Below, piece after piece: positions 50,436 to 59,468 of a stretch of 64,000 bases of DNA. The notes beneath the pieces are model-generated. The model had not been told where the DNA came from and did no database searches. It saw nothing but the letters and a program-made list of their open reading frames with translations. Numbering within the stretch: position 1 is the stretch's first letter; each line of letters opens with the position of its first letter. The translations under genes and the position numbers were made by a program. The DNA is from Prevotellaceae bacterium UBA6417 (GTDB lineage: Bacteria; Bacteroidota; Bacteroidia; Bacteroidales; Bacteroidaceae), in the NCBI GenBank assembly GCA_002439755.1, contig DJPH01000019.1, positions 4,908 to 68,907 on the forward strand, given 5' to 3'.

Positions 50436-51639
50436 GAAATGTTGTAGCTTTTGTGGCCGCAGCGAAGACGAAGTAAGATTGTTGATTACCGGTATAAACG
50501 GCTACATCTGTGATGAGTGTGCCGAATCTGCCCATCGAATAGTGCTTGAAGCTTTGTCTTCGCAGAAGCCGGCTGAAATTCCCGATTTTAAAACGCTCCC
50601 GAAACCGAAGGAGATAAAGGATTATCTGGATCAATATGTTATTGGTCAGGATGAGGCAAAAAAGACCTTAGCCGTAGCCGTATATAATCACTATAAGCGT
50701 TTAGGGCAAATCCATGATGATAAGGACGGTGTCGAAATCGAGAAAAGTAATATTATTATGGTTGGTAATACCGGTACCGGCAAGACCCTTTTGGCGCGTA
50801 CCATTGCCAAGCTTATTCATGTTCCTTTTACGATTGTTGATGCAACGGTATTTACCGAGGCTGGTTATGTAGGCGAAGATGTGGAAAGCATCTTAAGCCG
50901 TTTGTTGCAAGTTGCCGATTACGATGTGGAAAGAGCGCAGCATGGAATTGTCTTTATTGATGAGATAGACAAAATAGCGCGTAAGCAGGACAATCCGAGT
51001 ATCACACGGGATGTAAGTGGTGAAGGTGTACAGCAAGGGTTGCTAAAGCTCTTGGAAGGTTCAATGGTTAACGTTCCTCCAAAAGGAGGGCGGAAACATC
51101 CTGATCAGGATTATATACATGTAGATACAAGTAATATTCTGTTTATATGCGGTGGAGCTTTTGATGGTATAGAACAGAAGATTGCCCAACGCTTGAATAC
51201 GCACGTTGTAGGTTTCCAGTCTGTGCAGCATACAATGAATATAGATAAGGATAATCTGATGCGTTATATCATGCCTCAAGACTTGAAGTCGTTCGGTTTG
51301 ATACCCGAAATAATTGGGCGTCTGCCTGTTCTTACCTATTTGAATCCATTGGATCGCGAAGCATTGCGACGGATTCTGACCGAACCAAAGAACTCTATCA
51401 TTCGTCAATATCAGAAGCTGATGGAAATGGATGGCATTGAACTCTCTTTTGAGCCGTCTACCTTAGACTTTATTGTCGATAAAGCTGTCGATTATAAGTT
51501 GGGCGCGCGTGGTTTACGCAGCATTGTCGAGACAATTATGCGTCCTGTTATGTTTGAGCTTCCTTCCGAAAAGAAAACGAAATATGTCGTGACGAAAGCA
51601 TTTGCACAGGAACAATTGGAAAAGATTTCCAACATGTGA
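50422..51639 (+). CDS. clpX: ATP-dependent Clp protease ATP-binding subunit ClpX
   Basis: 405 residues. The N-terminal zinc-binding domain ([11 protein letters not shown]...CDECAE) is followed by an AAA+ module with Walker A GNTGTGKT, Walker [12 protein letters not shown] and a sensor-2 [10 protein letters not shown]. The start codon lies 14 bases inside clpP, in another frame, suggesting coupled translation. It unfolds substrates for ClpP. Confidence 0.97.
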   Translation: MVKSKKCCSFCGRSEDEVRLLITGINGYICDECAESAHRIVLEALSSQKPAEIPDFKTLPKPKEIKDYLDQYVIGQDEAKKTLAVAVYNHYKRLGQIHDDKDGVEIEKSNIIMVGNTGTGKTLLARTIAKLIHVPFTIVDATVFTEAGYVGEDVESILSRLLQVADYDVERAQHGIVFIDEIDKIARKQDNPSITRDVSGEGVQQGLLKLLEGSMVNVPPKGGRKHPDQDYIHVDTSNILFICGGAFDGIEQKIAQRLNTHVVGFQSVQHTMNIDKDNLMRYIMPQDLKSFGLIPEIIGRLPVLTYLNPLDREALRRILTEPKNSIIRQYQKLMEMDGIELSFEPSTLDFIVDKAVDYKLGARGLRSIVETIMRPVMFELPSEKKTKYVVTKAFAQEQLEKISNM

Positions 51640-51657
51640 GTCTGGTCAGATGTTTGC

Positions 51658-51693
51658 AAAATGCCCGCTTCAGTTATCTGTAGCGGGCATTTT
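51658..51693. terminator. Bidirectional terminator between clpX and the lytic transglycosylase
   Basis: Perfect 12-bp stem AAAATGCCCGCT/AGCGGGCATTTT with a 12-base loop. A-tract and T-tract flanks work in both directions; it ends one base before the convergent stop codon. Confidence 0.85.
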
Positions 51694-51694
51694 G

Positions 51695-52942
51695 TTAACG
51701 GATTTGGAAAATGGAGTCTTCACGTCCGATAACAGTTCCGTTTTGTCGTGTGAATCTGTTTTTGTGATGCGACTTTTCAGGTTCGAAGTGCAAATTATCT
51801 GTTGTTGATAGATGTGGACTGCGCGCTATCCCTTGGTAGTCTGCCCATCTGTCTAAGATGCTGTAAACATAATTATAGGTCTCGCTGCCTATCATATAGC
51901 CGTAGCGCACAACAGGGTCACGATAAAATTGCGGCTTGCTTAAGTTCAATACATAAAAGCTGACTGCATCCCAAAGTTGAGGGTTTCGTTTATTCTTTCT
52001 TGCCAAATTCTGCGCATCGCGTATATGATAATATCCGCCGTTGTAGGCTGCCAATACAAATTTCTTGCGTTCTAACGGGTGGCGGATGTCATTGAACCGT
52101 TGCTCCAGTTGCCTTATATATTTGGCTGCTGCTTTGATGTTTGTTTCAGGATGGTTCAGATTGTTTGTAGTTATTCCTAAATGATTGGCAGTGCCCGGCA
52201 TGATTTGCATCAGTCCTTTAGCTCCGGCCCAGCTGATTGCTTCCGGGTCGAACGCACTTTCCTGATAACATTGAGCGGCTATCAGACGCCAATCCCATCC
52301 TGTAGTTCTTGCCGCTTGTACAAATAGATGGTCATAAGGCGATATGATTCCCTTTCTGCGGTCTTGATATACGGCAAATACTCGCCGGCGTACCAAAGGT
52401 GCTTGCAGTAAGCCTTTTTGTTCTTTCGACGTTAGCGAATACATGTCGGGGCGGTACCATTCATCTAAGGCTTTTGCCAGTTCTGTGCTTTGAGGCCGTA
52501 CGGCCCATTTTTGTTCTTCCCAATTTTTTCCTTTGTAAAGTCCGCAAGCTGTCAATTGTTGAGATCTGATAGTCTTTGCTGGTAAGGGCAAGGCTATCAG
52601 GTCGGCTTTCGATTGTTTCAGCATGTGAAACAATTCAGTTGTATCTCGTGCTATTTCCATGCGTAGACGTAGTCCCAAACTGTTGGCAAAACGTTCTGCC
52701 AGCAGATATTGCAAACCCATGTCGCGGCCATGAAATTGGTAGTAGGTTTCCGGCCCGCTGAGGGTAACTGCTATCAGTTCTCCTGCATTTTCAATGTCTG
52801 CCAAATCATATTCTGCCACTGATTGTGCAGAATCTGCGGTCACATCCAAAGGCGACATGGTTTTTTGCCTTTGGCATGATAGGAACAGGAAACACCATAT
52901 GGTAATGGCATAGAAATATTCTCTTGCTTGAGTGTTTGGCAA
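51695..52942 (-). CDS. MltF-like membrane-bound lytic murein transglycosylase lipoprotein
   Basis: A family-3 solute-binding-like domain (~40-225) is followed by an SLT transglycosylase domain (~235-385) with catalytic Glu in AAQCYQESAFDPEAIS and GLMQIMPGTA. A lipobox FLFLSC lies near the N-terminus. No ATG gives a good start: the first ATG (53012-53014) lies upstream of the predicted -7 element. I therefore choose TTG at 52940-52942, which gives a 23-residue lipoprotein signal and 415 residues. It cleaves glycan strands to anhydro-MurNAc products. It diverges from the Dabb gene. Confidence 0.88.
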   Translation of the reverse strand: MPNTQAREYFYAITIWCFLFLSCQRQKTMSPLDVTADSAQSVAEYDLADIENAGELIAVTLSGPETYYQFHGRDMGLQYLLAERFANSLGLRLRMEIARDTTELFHMLKQSKADLIALPLPAKTIRSQQLTACGLYKGKNWEEQKWAVRPQSTELAKALDEWYRPDMYSLTSKEQKGLLQAPLVRRRVFAVYQDRRKGIISPYDHLFVQAARTTGWDWRLIAAQCYQESAFDPEAISWAGAKGLMQIMPGTANHLGITTNNLNHPETNIKAAAKYIRQLEQRFNDIRHPLERKKFVLAAYNGGYYHIRDAQNLARKNKRNPQLWDAVSFYVLNLSKPQFYRDPVVRYGYMIGSETYNYVYSILDRWADYQGIARSPHLSTTDNLHFEPEKSHHKNRFTRQNGTVIGREDSIFQIR

Positions 52943-52954
52943 TGGATTTATCGT

Positions 52955-52962
52955 TATTTTTG
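52955..52962 (+). promoter_or_regulatory. -7 element of the Dabb gene
   Basis: TATTTTTG, exact TAnnTTTG; it forms the left half of a perfect 19-bp palindrome with the opposing -7 element. The ATG at 53003 is 40 bases downstream. Confidence 0.55.
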
Positions 52963-52965
52963 CGG

Positions 52966-52973
52966 CAAAAATA
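52966..52973 (-). promoter_or_regulatory. Promoter of the MltF-like gene
   Basis: Minus strand TTTG (52994-52997) - 20 bases - TATTTTTG (52966-52973): full Bacteroidetes consensus. It places the start of transcription after the first in-frame ATG and supports the TTG start of translation at 52942. Confidence 0.65.
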
Positions 52974-53002
52974 CGAATTATCCATTTAATATACAAAGTA
53001 TC

Positions 53003-53302
53003 ATGGTTAAACATGTTGTATTGTTTCGCTTTCGGAAAGATGTAGATTTCGAAATTCGGAAGAAAGTAAGTGAGCGTTTTAGGGCAGAAATCATGGCTCT
53101 GCCGTCCAAGTTGGATTTTATCCGTGGCTTGGAAGTTGGGTTTAATATCAATAAAGCTGAAACGTGGGACATTTGTCTATGCGGAGTTTTTGACAATCTG
53201 GACGATGTCCGTGCCTATAGCAATTTCCCGGATCATCAGGCGGCCGCTGCTGCATTGAAACCGTATCTGGATGGTCGTAGTTGTGTGGATTACGAAGTAT
53301 GA
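53003..53302 (+). CDS. Dabb (stress-responsive A/B barrel) family protein
   Basis: 99 residues from ATG 53003. The opening VKHVVLFRFRKD and the closing YSNFPDHQAAAAALKPYLDGRSCVDYEV are typical of the dimeric ferredoxin-like Dabb fold. Function is unknown in bacteria; single-gene transcript ending in a hairpin. Confidence 0.85.
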   Translation: MVKHVVLFRFRKDVDFEIRKKVSERFRAEIMALPSKLDFIRGLEVGFNINKAETWDICLCGVFDNLDDVRAYSNFPDHQAAAAALKPYLDGRSCVDYEV

Positions 53303-53314
53303 AGGTCGTTTCCA

Positions 53315-53347
53315 AAGGTTCGGTTAATCTATCAACCGAATCTTTTT
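53315..53347 (+). terminator. Terminator of the Dabb gene
   Basis: 11-bp stem with one G-U pair (53315-53325 with 53334-53344), 8-base loop, and a run of five T (53343-53347) that starts at the base of the stem. Confidence 0.75.
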
Positions 53348-53475
53348 GCTTTAATAACATGTATGTCGAATAAACCTTTTTCGACTTGATTCGTCCTACA
53401 AAAGGTCGTCGCATTGAAGAATCATTGCGAGAAACAAGATAAAGAGTGTGTACAATGACGACAGTATATATAAGA

Positions 53476-54816
53476 ATGAAGAAGATTGGATTTTTTTCGC
53501 TGCTTTGCCTCTCGTCTTTCTTTCACGTAGGACAGGCGCAAAAAGTGTGGACGTTGCAAGAATGCATCGATTACGCATTAACTAACAATATTCAGGTTCA
53601 GAAGAACAAAATTGCCGCCCAAACGGCCGAACAGAATCTGATAGCTTCAAAAGCAGCCCGTTTGCCGACTCTTTCGGCAAACAGTAACCAAAACGTTGCA
53701 TGGCGTCCGTTTAGTCAGCAAACTATCAATTTGACCAATGGTACGATGACAACTTCGCAAAGCCTGGTTAATTATAATGGCAGTTATGCTTTAAGTGGCA
53801 ATTGGACAGTTTGGAACGGTGGTCGTATCGGAAAGAACATTGAGAAGAACAAGTATTCGCAGCGTATTGCCGAACTTGAAACCGAGCAAACGGCCAACAG
53901 CATTCAGGAACAGATTGCCCAAATCTATATTCAGATACTTTATGAGAATGAGGCGGTCAAGATTGATAGCGCCAATATAAAAGTGGCTGAGATGCAATTG
54001 GCGCGTGCAAAGGAGCGCGTTAATGTAGGCGATCTGGCTAAAGTTGATGTAGCTCAGCTTGAAGCCCAGTTGACACAGGATAAGTATGCCTTGGTCAGTG
54101 CCCAGGCTCAGTTGGAAACGTATAAGCTTCAGTTGCGTCAATTGCTGGAAATACACGGCGATGAGCCCTTTGATGTGGCTATTCCGACTGTCGGCGATGA
54201 ATCGGTTTTGGCTGCCGTACCTTCGAAGACTTCTGTTTATGAGGCGGCTTTAGGCAGCCGTCCCGAAGTGGAAAGCAGCAAGTTGGATATTGCTTCGGCC
54301 AAACTTGATAAAGATATCGCCAAGGCTTCCTGGTATCCTTCCATCAGTGCAAACGCCGGAATTGGCAGCAGTCATTCGAGCGGCATCCATACCGGGGCGT
54401 TCAAGCAATTGAAAACCAACATGAGCAATACCCTTGGATTGACCATTTCAATTCCTATTTCCGACCAAAAACAAACTAAGACGGCTGTACAAAAAGCAGA
54501 ATTGGCCATTCGCAATAGTGAATTGAATTTGGAAGATACACGCAAGCAGCTTTATAGCAATGTTGAAAATCATTGGTTGAATGCTACAACTGCCCAACAG
54601 CAATACATTGCCGCCAATGCCAACGTAAAAAGCATGCAGGAAAGCTATGACTTGATAAGTGAACAATTCCGTTTGGGCTTGAAGAACATAGTGGAGCTGA
54701 CAGTAGGTAAGAACAACCTTTTGCAGGCTGAAGGACAGAAACTGCAAAGCAAATATACTGCATTGTACAATCTGGCAATGCTCCGCTTCTATCAAGGAGA
54801 AAAAATGAGATTATAA
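53476..54816 (+). CDS. TolC-family outer-membrane efflux protein
   Basis: 446 residues from ATG 53476, giving a signal peptide (KKIGFFSLLCLSSFFHVGQAQ). Two OEP repeats with long coiled-coil helices follow; WTLQECIDYALTNNIQVQKNK is the typical first-repeat start. It forms the outer-membrane channel of the pump encoded by the next three genes (42-base gap). Confidence 0.94.
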   Translation: MKKIGFFSLLCLSSFFHVGQAQKVWTLQECIDYALTNNIQVQKNKIAAQTAEQNLIASKAARLPTLSANSNQNVAWRPFSQQTINLTNGTMTTSQSLVNYNGSYALSGNWTVWNGGRIGKNIEKNKYSQRIAELETEQTANSIQEQIAQIYIQILYENEAVKIDSANIKVAEMQLARAKERVNVGDLAKVDVAQLEAQLTQDKYALVSAQAQLETYKLQLRQLLEIHGDEPFDVAIPTVGDESVLAAVPSKTSVYEAALGSRPEVESSKLDIASAKLDKDIAKASWYPSISANAGIGSSHSSGIHTGAFKQLKTNMSNTLGLTISIPISDQKQTKTAVQKAELAIRNSELNLEDTRKQLYSNVENHWLNATTAQQQYIAANANVKSMQESYDLISEQFRLGLKNIVELTVGKNNLLQAEGQKLQSKYTALYNLAMLRFYQGEKMRL

Positions 54817-54857
54817 ATATCCTGAACTTCATTTGAAACAATAATTACGACTAAAAT

Positions 54858-56039
54858 ATGAAAGCGAAAACATTGGCAATCGCAATGGCAACGGCAACAG
54901 CAACAGTGCTGCTTGCTATCACCTCCTGCAGCAAGAAAAAGACTGTTGCATATACTACAGACAAGGTGGAACGTACGAACATTACTACCAGCATTACGGC
55001 TACGGGAACTATTGAACCTGTGACAAAGGTCGAGGTGGGTACTCAAGTATCCGGTATAATCAGCAAGATTTATGTTGATTACAACAGTGTAGTAACGAAA
55101 GGTCAGGTAATTGCCGAGCTTGACCGTACGAATTTGCAAAGTGAATTGGTAAGTGCTCAAAGCAATCTTCAAAATGCTCAAAGCAATTTGAATTACCAAA
55201 AAGCCAATTATGAACGTTATAAGACGCTTTATGACAAGGGGCTTGTCAGTGCCAACGATTTTGAAAATGCCCGTTTGGGCTTTCAGCAAGCTCAGGCTCA
55301 GGTTCGTGTTCAACAGCAAAGTGTGCAAAAAGCTCGTACCAATTTGGGCTATGCCACCATTACGGCTCCTATTGATGGTGTTGTACTGAGCAAGGAAGTG
55401 GAAGAAGGACAGACTGTGGCATCGGCCATGACGACGCCTACTTTGTTTATTATAGCGAAGGACTTGACAGACATGCGCGTGATTGCCGATATAGACGAAG
55501 CTGACATTGGCGGCGTACAAGTGGGTCAGCGTGTGTCTTTCACTGTTGATGCTTTTCCTGATGACACGTTTTCGGGTAGTGTTACTCAAGTGCGTCAGGA
55601 AGCTACTACAGAAAGCAATGTGGTTACCTATGAGGTGGTGATTTCGGCTCCCAACAAGGATTTGAAACTCAAGCCCGGATTAACGGCTAATGTGACGATT
55701 TATACTGCCGAAAAGAACAATGTCTTGGCTATTCCTTCAAAGGCACTGCGCTTTGCCCCCAACGAAAATGTATTGGCTGAGGATGAAAAGATAATTGACT
55801 GCAAAGCCAAGAACAAGGTTTGGACACGCGAAGGAAAGGATTTCAAGGCTGTTGCCGTTACAACCGGAATATCAAATGGCACTTTGACTGAAATTACGGG
55901 CGGTTTGAAAGCCGGGCAGGAGATTATCACGGAGATTGCAGCCATGGCAACTGCCGAAGGTCAGGAAAACAATTCGAAAAGCAATCCTTTCATGCCGGGG
56001 CCTCCTAACAGGAACAAGAATAAAACATCGTCTAAATAG
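54858..56039 (+). CDS. MacA-like periplasmic adaptor (membrane fusion) protein
   Basis: 393 residues. The N-terminus has a lipobox-like AITSC at ~20-24. The lipoyl half-motifs (VEVGTQVSGIISKIYVDYNSVVTKGQVIAELD and ATITAPIDGVVLSKEVEEGQTV) flank a coiled-coil hairpin (~95-155), then the beta-barrel domain. It joins the ABC transporter to the TolC channel. Confidence 0.93.
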   Translation: MKAKTLAIAMATATATVLLAITSCSKKKTVAYTTDKVERTNITTSITATGTIEPVTKVEVGTQVSGIISKIYVDYNSVVTKGQVIAELDRTNLQSELVSAQSNLQNAQSNLNYQKANYERYKTLYDKGLVSANDFENARLGFQQAQAQVRVQQQSVQKARTNLGYATITAPIDGVVLSKEVEEGQTVASAMTTPTLFIIAKDLTDMRVIADIDEADIGGVQVGQRVSFTVDAFPDDTFSGSVTQVRQEATTESNVVTYEVVISAPNKDLKLKPGLTANVTIYTAEKNNVLAIPSKALRFAPNENVLAEDEKIIDCKAKNKVWTREGKDFKAVAVTTGISNGTLTEITGGLKAGQEIITEIAAMATAEGQENNSKSNPFMPGPPNRNKNKTSSK

Positions 56040-56054
56040 CTTTTCTTGTTTTGT

Positions 56055-56813
56055 ATGAATCAGGAGAATAGAAAAGTTGTCATCGAGCTGGACAATGTTC
56101 GCCGCAATTTCATCGTCGGTGAAGAAACCGTCCATGCTTTGCGTGGAGTCAGTTTCAAAATTTATGAAGGAGAGTTCGTCACCATTATGGGTACTTCCGG
56201 TTCGGGAAAGTCTACTTTGTTGAACCAATTGGGATGTTTGGATACTCCTACCAGTGGTGAATATTATTTGGATGGTGTGTCCGTGCGTACCATGTCCAAG
56301 CGTCAGCGTGCGCGGTTGCGTAACCAGAAAATCGGTTTTGTGTTTCAGAACTACAACCTGCTTCCAAAAACGACGGCCGTTGAAAATGTGGAACTTCCAT
56401 TGATGTACAACAGTAAGTTTAATGCCAAACAACGTCATGATGCTGCTGTTAAAGCTCTTGAGGCCGTAGGCCTGGGCGATCGCCTTTATCATAAAAGCAA
56501 CCAGATGTCGGGAGGTCAGATGCAACGTGTGGCCATAGCCCGGGCTTTGGTTAACGACCCGGCTGTGATATTGGCCGACGAAGCGACAGGTAATTTGGAT
56601 ACCCGTACATCGTTCGAAATGCTGGTGCTCTTTCAAAAGCTCTATGCAGAAGGACGTACCATTATCTTTGTGACCCATAATCCCGATATAGCTCATTACA
56701 GCAGCCGTAATATCGTGTTGCGCGACGGTAAGATAAGGAGCGATGAAATCAATCATAACATATTATCGGCAGCCGAGGCTTTGGCCAAGATTCCGAAGCC
56801 GGTAGACGATTAG
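56055..56813 (+). CDS. MacB-type ABC transporter ATP-binding protein
   Basis: 252 residues from ATG 56055 (an in-frame TTG at 56046 is less likely). Walker A GTSGSGKST, Q-loop FVFQNYNLLP, signature MSGGQMQRVAIARAL, Walker B VILADEATGNLD and the H-loop VTHN are complete. It drives the separate permease encoded next; in E. coli MacB the two are fused. Confidence 0.95.
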   Translation: MNQENRKVVIELDNVRRNFIVGEETVHALRGVSFKIYEGEFVTIMGTSGSGKSTLLNQLGCLDTPTSGEYYLDGVSVRTMSKRQRARLRNQKIGFVFQNYNLLPKTTAVENVELPLMYNSKFNAKQRHDAAVKALEAVGLGDRLYHKSNQMSGGQMQRVAIARALVNDPAVILADEATGNLDTRTSFEMLVLFQKLYAEGRTIIFVTHNPDIAHYSSRNIVLRDGKIRSDEINHNILSAAEALAKIPKPVDD

Positions 56814-56839
56814 TCTTCATTACTTAAATAAACTACCCA

Positions 56840-58057
56840 ATGAATTTTTTCAATCTCATAAAAGTAGCTTTTAAAGCCATTTCCAATAACAAGTTTCGCT
56901 CGTTTCTTTCCATGCTCGGCATTATTATCGGTGTCGCTGCGGTCATTATCATGATGGCCATAGGGCAGGGCTCTAAGGAGAGTGTGCGACAAAACATATC
57001 GCAGATGGGTACGAACATCATTACGATTCGTCCCGGTGCCGATATGCGCGGCGGCGTTCGTCAGGACCCGAGTGCCATGCAGACGCTGAAAATAGCGGAT
57101 TACGAGAAGATTCTTTCAGACAAGAACTATATATCTTACGTGAGTCCCGAAGTTTCTTCGTCAGGACAAGCCATTAACGGTGCCAATAATACGCTTACAT
57201 CGCTTTATGGCGAGACACCCGACTATCTTGATATCAAGCAGTGGACGGTGGAAGATGGCGAAAGCTTTACCGACGAAGATGTCAGGAAAAGTGCCAAGGT
57301 GTGTTTGGTGGGCAAAACGGTGGTAGACGAACTTTTTCCGAACGGACAGGATCCTGTTGGACGTGTGATACGTTTCAAGTCCATTCCTTTTCGTATAGTG
57401 GGAGTCTTGAAATCCAAGGGCTATAATTCTTTTGGAATGGACCAGGACAATCTGATCATTGCTCCTTATACAACTGTGATGAAACGTGTGCTGGCACAGA
57501 CATATCTGTCGTCTATCAATTGCTCTGCCATTTCCGAGGAATTGACCGATAATGCAATTGAGGAACTGACACAGATTTTGCGTACCAATCACAAACTTTC
57601 AGGTGAGCAGGAGGACGACTTCCGAATCCGTTCGCAGGAAGAGATGATGAAAACCATGTCAAGCACAATGGATACCATTACTATCATACTTGTTGTGGCA
57701 GCAGCTTTTTCACTGCTGGTGGCCGGCATCGGCATCATGAACATCATGTTGGTAAGTGTAACCGAACGGACGCGAGAAATAGGTCTTCGCATGTCGGTGG
57801 GCGCAACCGGACTTGACATAAGTAACCAGTTCCTGATAGAATCCATCATGATCAGTATCACGGGTGGAATCCTTGGCATCATAGTGGGCTATTTGGGCAC
57901 ATTGGTTTGCGGCTCGTTCGGATTGCCTACAAGCATTCCTCTTTGGAGTGTTCTTGTCAGTTTTGCCGTGTGCACGGTCATCGGTGTCGGTTTCGGATAT
58001 TTTCCTGCTCAGAAAGCGGCCAATCTGGATCCGATTGAAGCCATCAGGTACGAATAG
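56840..58057 (+). CDS. MacB-type ABC transporter permease (FtsX-like)
   Basis: 405 residues. The N-terminal membrane helix (SMLGIIIGVAAVIIMMAIGQGSK) is followed by a periplasmic MacB_PCD domain (~50-240) and three C-terminal helices in the FtsX domain (GIGIMNIMLVSVTERTREIGLRMSVGA). Together with the three upstream genes it forms a complete tripartite exporter. Cargo unknown: macrolide-like compounds, peptides or lipoproteins are possible. Confidence 0.95.
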   Translation: MNFFNLIKVAFKAISNNKFRSFLSMLGIIIGVAAVIIMMAIGQGSKESVRQNISQMGTNIITIRPGADMRGGVRQDPSAMQTLKIADYEKILSDKNYISYVSPEVSSSGQAINGANNTLTSLYGETPDYLDIKQWTVEDGESFTDEDVRKSAKVCLVGKTVVDELFPNGQDPVGRVIRFKSIPFRIVGVLKSKGYNSFGMDQDNLIIAPYTTVMKRVLAQTYLSSINCSAISEELTDNAIEELTQILRTNHKLSGEQEDDFRIRSQEEMMKTMSSTMDTITIILVVAAAFSLLVAGIGIMNIMLVSVTERTREIGLRMSVGATGLDISNQFLIESIMISITGGILGIIVGYLGTLVCGSFGLPTSIPLWSVLVSFAVCTVIGVGFGYFPAQKAANLDPIEAIRYE

Positions 58058-58087
58058 GTTTGCAGATTAAAACAATAATTGCTGACG

Positions 58088-58119
58088 GCAGTCTGACACA
58101 TGTCTGGCTGCTGTTTTTT
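58088..58119 (+). terminator. Terminator of the efflux operon
   Basis: Imperfect 11-bp stem (58088-58098 with 58101-58111; one mismatch, one G-U) followed by TGTTTTTTC. It meets the end of the convergent gene. Confidence 0.65.
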
Positions 58120-59249
58120 CATAGTCCGACAAATTGTATGCAGACGGGTTTTGGCAGGATGATGTCTTGCCGGGTGTTTTCCAGAAGTCCCGTATGCCGG
58201 TTTCTCCTGTAGATTTCGATGCAATTGTTGTCGCGGCTGGCCACCAGCAGGTATTTCCCGTTCGGCGTGATGGCGAAGTTGCGGGGATGTCTGGCTGTCT
58301 GCTGGTATCCTTTCTTGGTGAGCAGCCCTGTTGCCTTGTTGACTTTGTAGATGGCTATGCCGTCGTTTTTCAATCTATGCGATGTGTAAAGATAATGTCC
58401 GTCGGGACTGAGATGGATGTCGGCACTGCCATGGGCCGGCGTTTCTTCGGCCATCAGGCTTTGTATGGGCAACAGATAACCGTTGACATAGCGCAGTACG
58501 ACAATCGTACCGCCCAGTTCGTTGATGAGATACATGAATTGCCCGTCTTTGCTGAATGTGAAATGCCTTGGTCCCCATCCTTGCGGCCCGTTGTAGACGA
58601 TGCGCCGGTCGGTCAGGAATGGCAAATCGTTGCCGGCATCGGCTTGCGGATTGATGGTGAAGCGATAGATGCAGTCGTTTCCCAAATCGGTTACCATGAG
58701 AAACTTTCCATCGGGTGTCGGCAGGGCGCAATGAATGTGTGCGGTCGAAGAGGGCAGCAGCTTTTGAAACAGGATGTGCTGCCGCAGGTCAAGCTTGTCG
58801 CCGCTGATGGCAAAGACGGAGAGAGAACCTCCCGTGTAATTGGCCGTGACGGCAAATCTGTCATTCGACCAGATGTTGCAAGGGTCTTCGGCTCCTTTCC
58901 CTGTTAGTGATGCCGCTATGCTAACCGTAGTCCCGAATGTCCCTGTTCCGGGGTTAAAGCCTGTGATGTTTGCCGAGGCTTTTTCGTCGTTGTATTCCGA
59001 TACCGAGTAGATGCGTCGTGCGTCTTTTGAGATTCGCAGGAACGACGGATTCCCGATTTTTGCCGAACTGATTATTCGGGCTTTTCCCGATGACTGGTCG
59101 AAATGCAGACTGTATATGCCGTCGCTTTTGCTGTCGGTGGTATAGGTTCCGACCAGCATTTGCAGCAGATCGGCCGATGCCGCTTTGCCTGCCGATGCCC
59201 ATAGCGTTCCGGTCAAAATCATGAGCTGGATGAATGCGTAATTTTTCAT
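58119..59249 (-). CDS. Exported lactonase-family (6-phosphogluconolactonase-like) beta-propeller protein
   Basis: 376 residues from the ATG at 59247-59249, giving a signal peptide (FIQLMILTGTLWASAGKA). The seven-bladed propeller of the PF10282 family is suggested by LVGTYTTDSKSDGIYSLHFD, GKGAEDPCNIWSNDRFAVTANYTGGSLSVF, GWGPRHFTFSKDGQFMYLINE and HPRNFAITPNGKYLLVASRD. Cytoplasmic relatives hydrolyse 6-phosphogluconolactone; export argues for another lactone substrate. Single gene. Confidence 0.9.
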   Translation of the reverse strand: MKNYAFIQLMILTGTLWASAGKAASADLLQMLVGTYTTDSKSDGIYSLHFDQSSGKARIISSAKIGNPSFLRISKDARRIYSVSEYNDEKASANITGFNPGTGTFGTTVSIAASLTGKGAEDPCNIWSNDRFAVTANYTGGSLSVFAISGDKLDLRQHILFQKLLPSSTAHIHCALPTPDGKFLMVTDLGNDCIYRFTINPQADAGNDLPFLTDRRIVYNGPQGWGPRHFTFSKDGQFMYLINELGGTIVVLRYVNGYLLPIQSLMAEETPAHGSADIHLSPDGHYLYTSHRLKNDGIAIYKVNKATGLLTKKGYQQTARHPRNFAITPNGKYLLVASRDNNCIEIYRRNRHTGLLENTRQDIILPKPVCIQFVGL

Positions 59250-59279
59250 GTTCGTGTTACAATGAATGAGTTGCGGATG

Positions 59280-59287
59280 CGAAGTTA
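59280..59287 (-). promoter_or_regulatory. Candidate -7 element of the lactonase-family gene
   Basis: Minus strand TAACTTCG, one mismatch from TAnnTTTG, 30 bases before the start. Confidence 0.3.
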
Positions 59288-59365
59288 CTACTTTCCCCTT
59301 GTATGTGCAGGCTTCTGAGAAATAAGTTTTTTGTTCGTTTGCCGTTGATTTCCGCAATAAAGCCT

Positions 59366-59373
59366 TACTTTTG
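59366..59373 (+). promoter_or_regulatory. Promoter of the U32 gene
   Basis: TTG (59345-59347) - 18 bases - TACTTTTG (59366-59373, exact TAnnTTTG). Confidence 0.55.
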
Positions 59374-59468
59374 CAGCGTTTATAGCCTGTGTCGGTTCGG
59401 GCTTTTTTATCAGAACATCAAATTCCATAATTGTGGCACGACAAATAGAAGATATACAGCTTGGCAAC

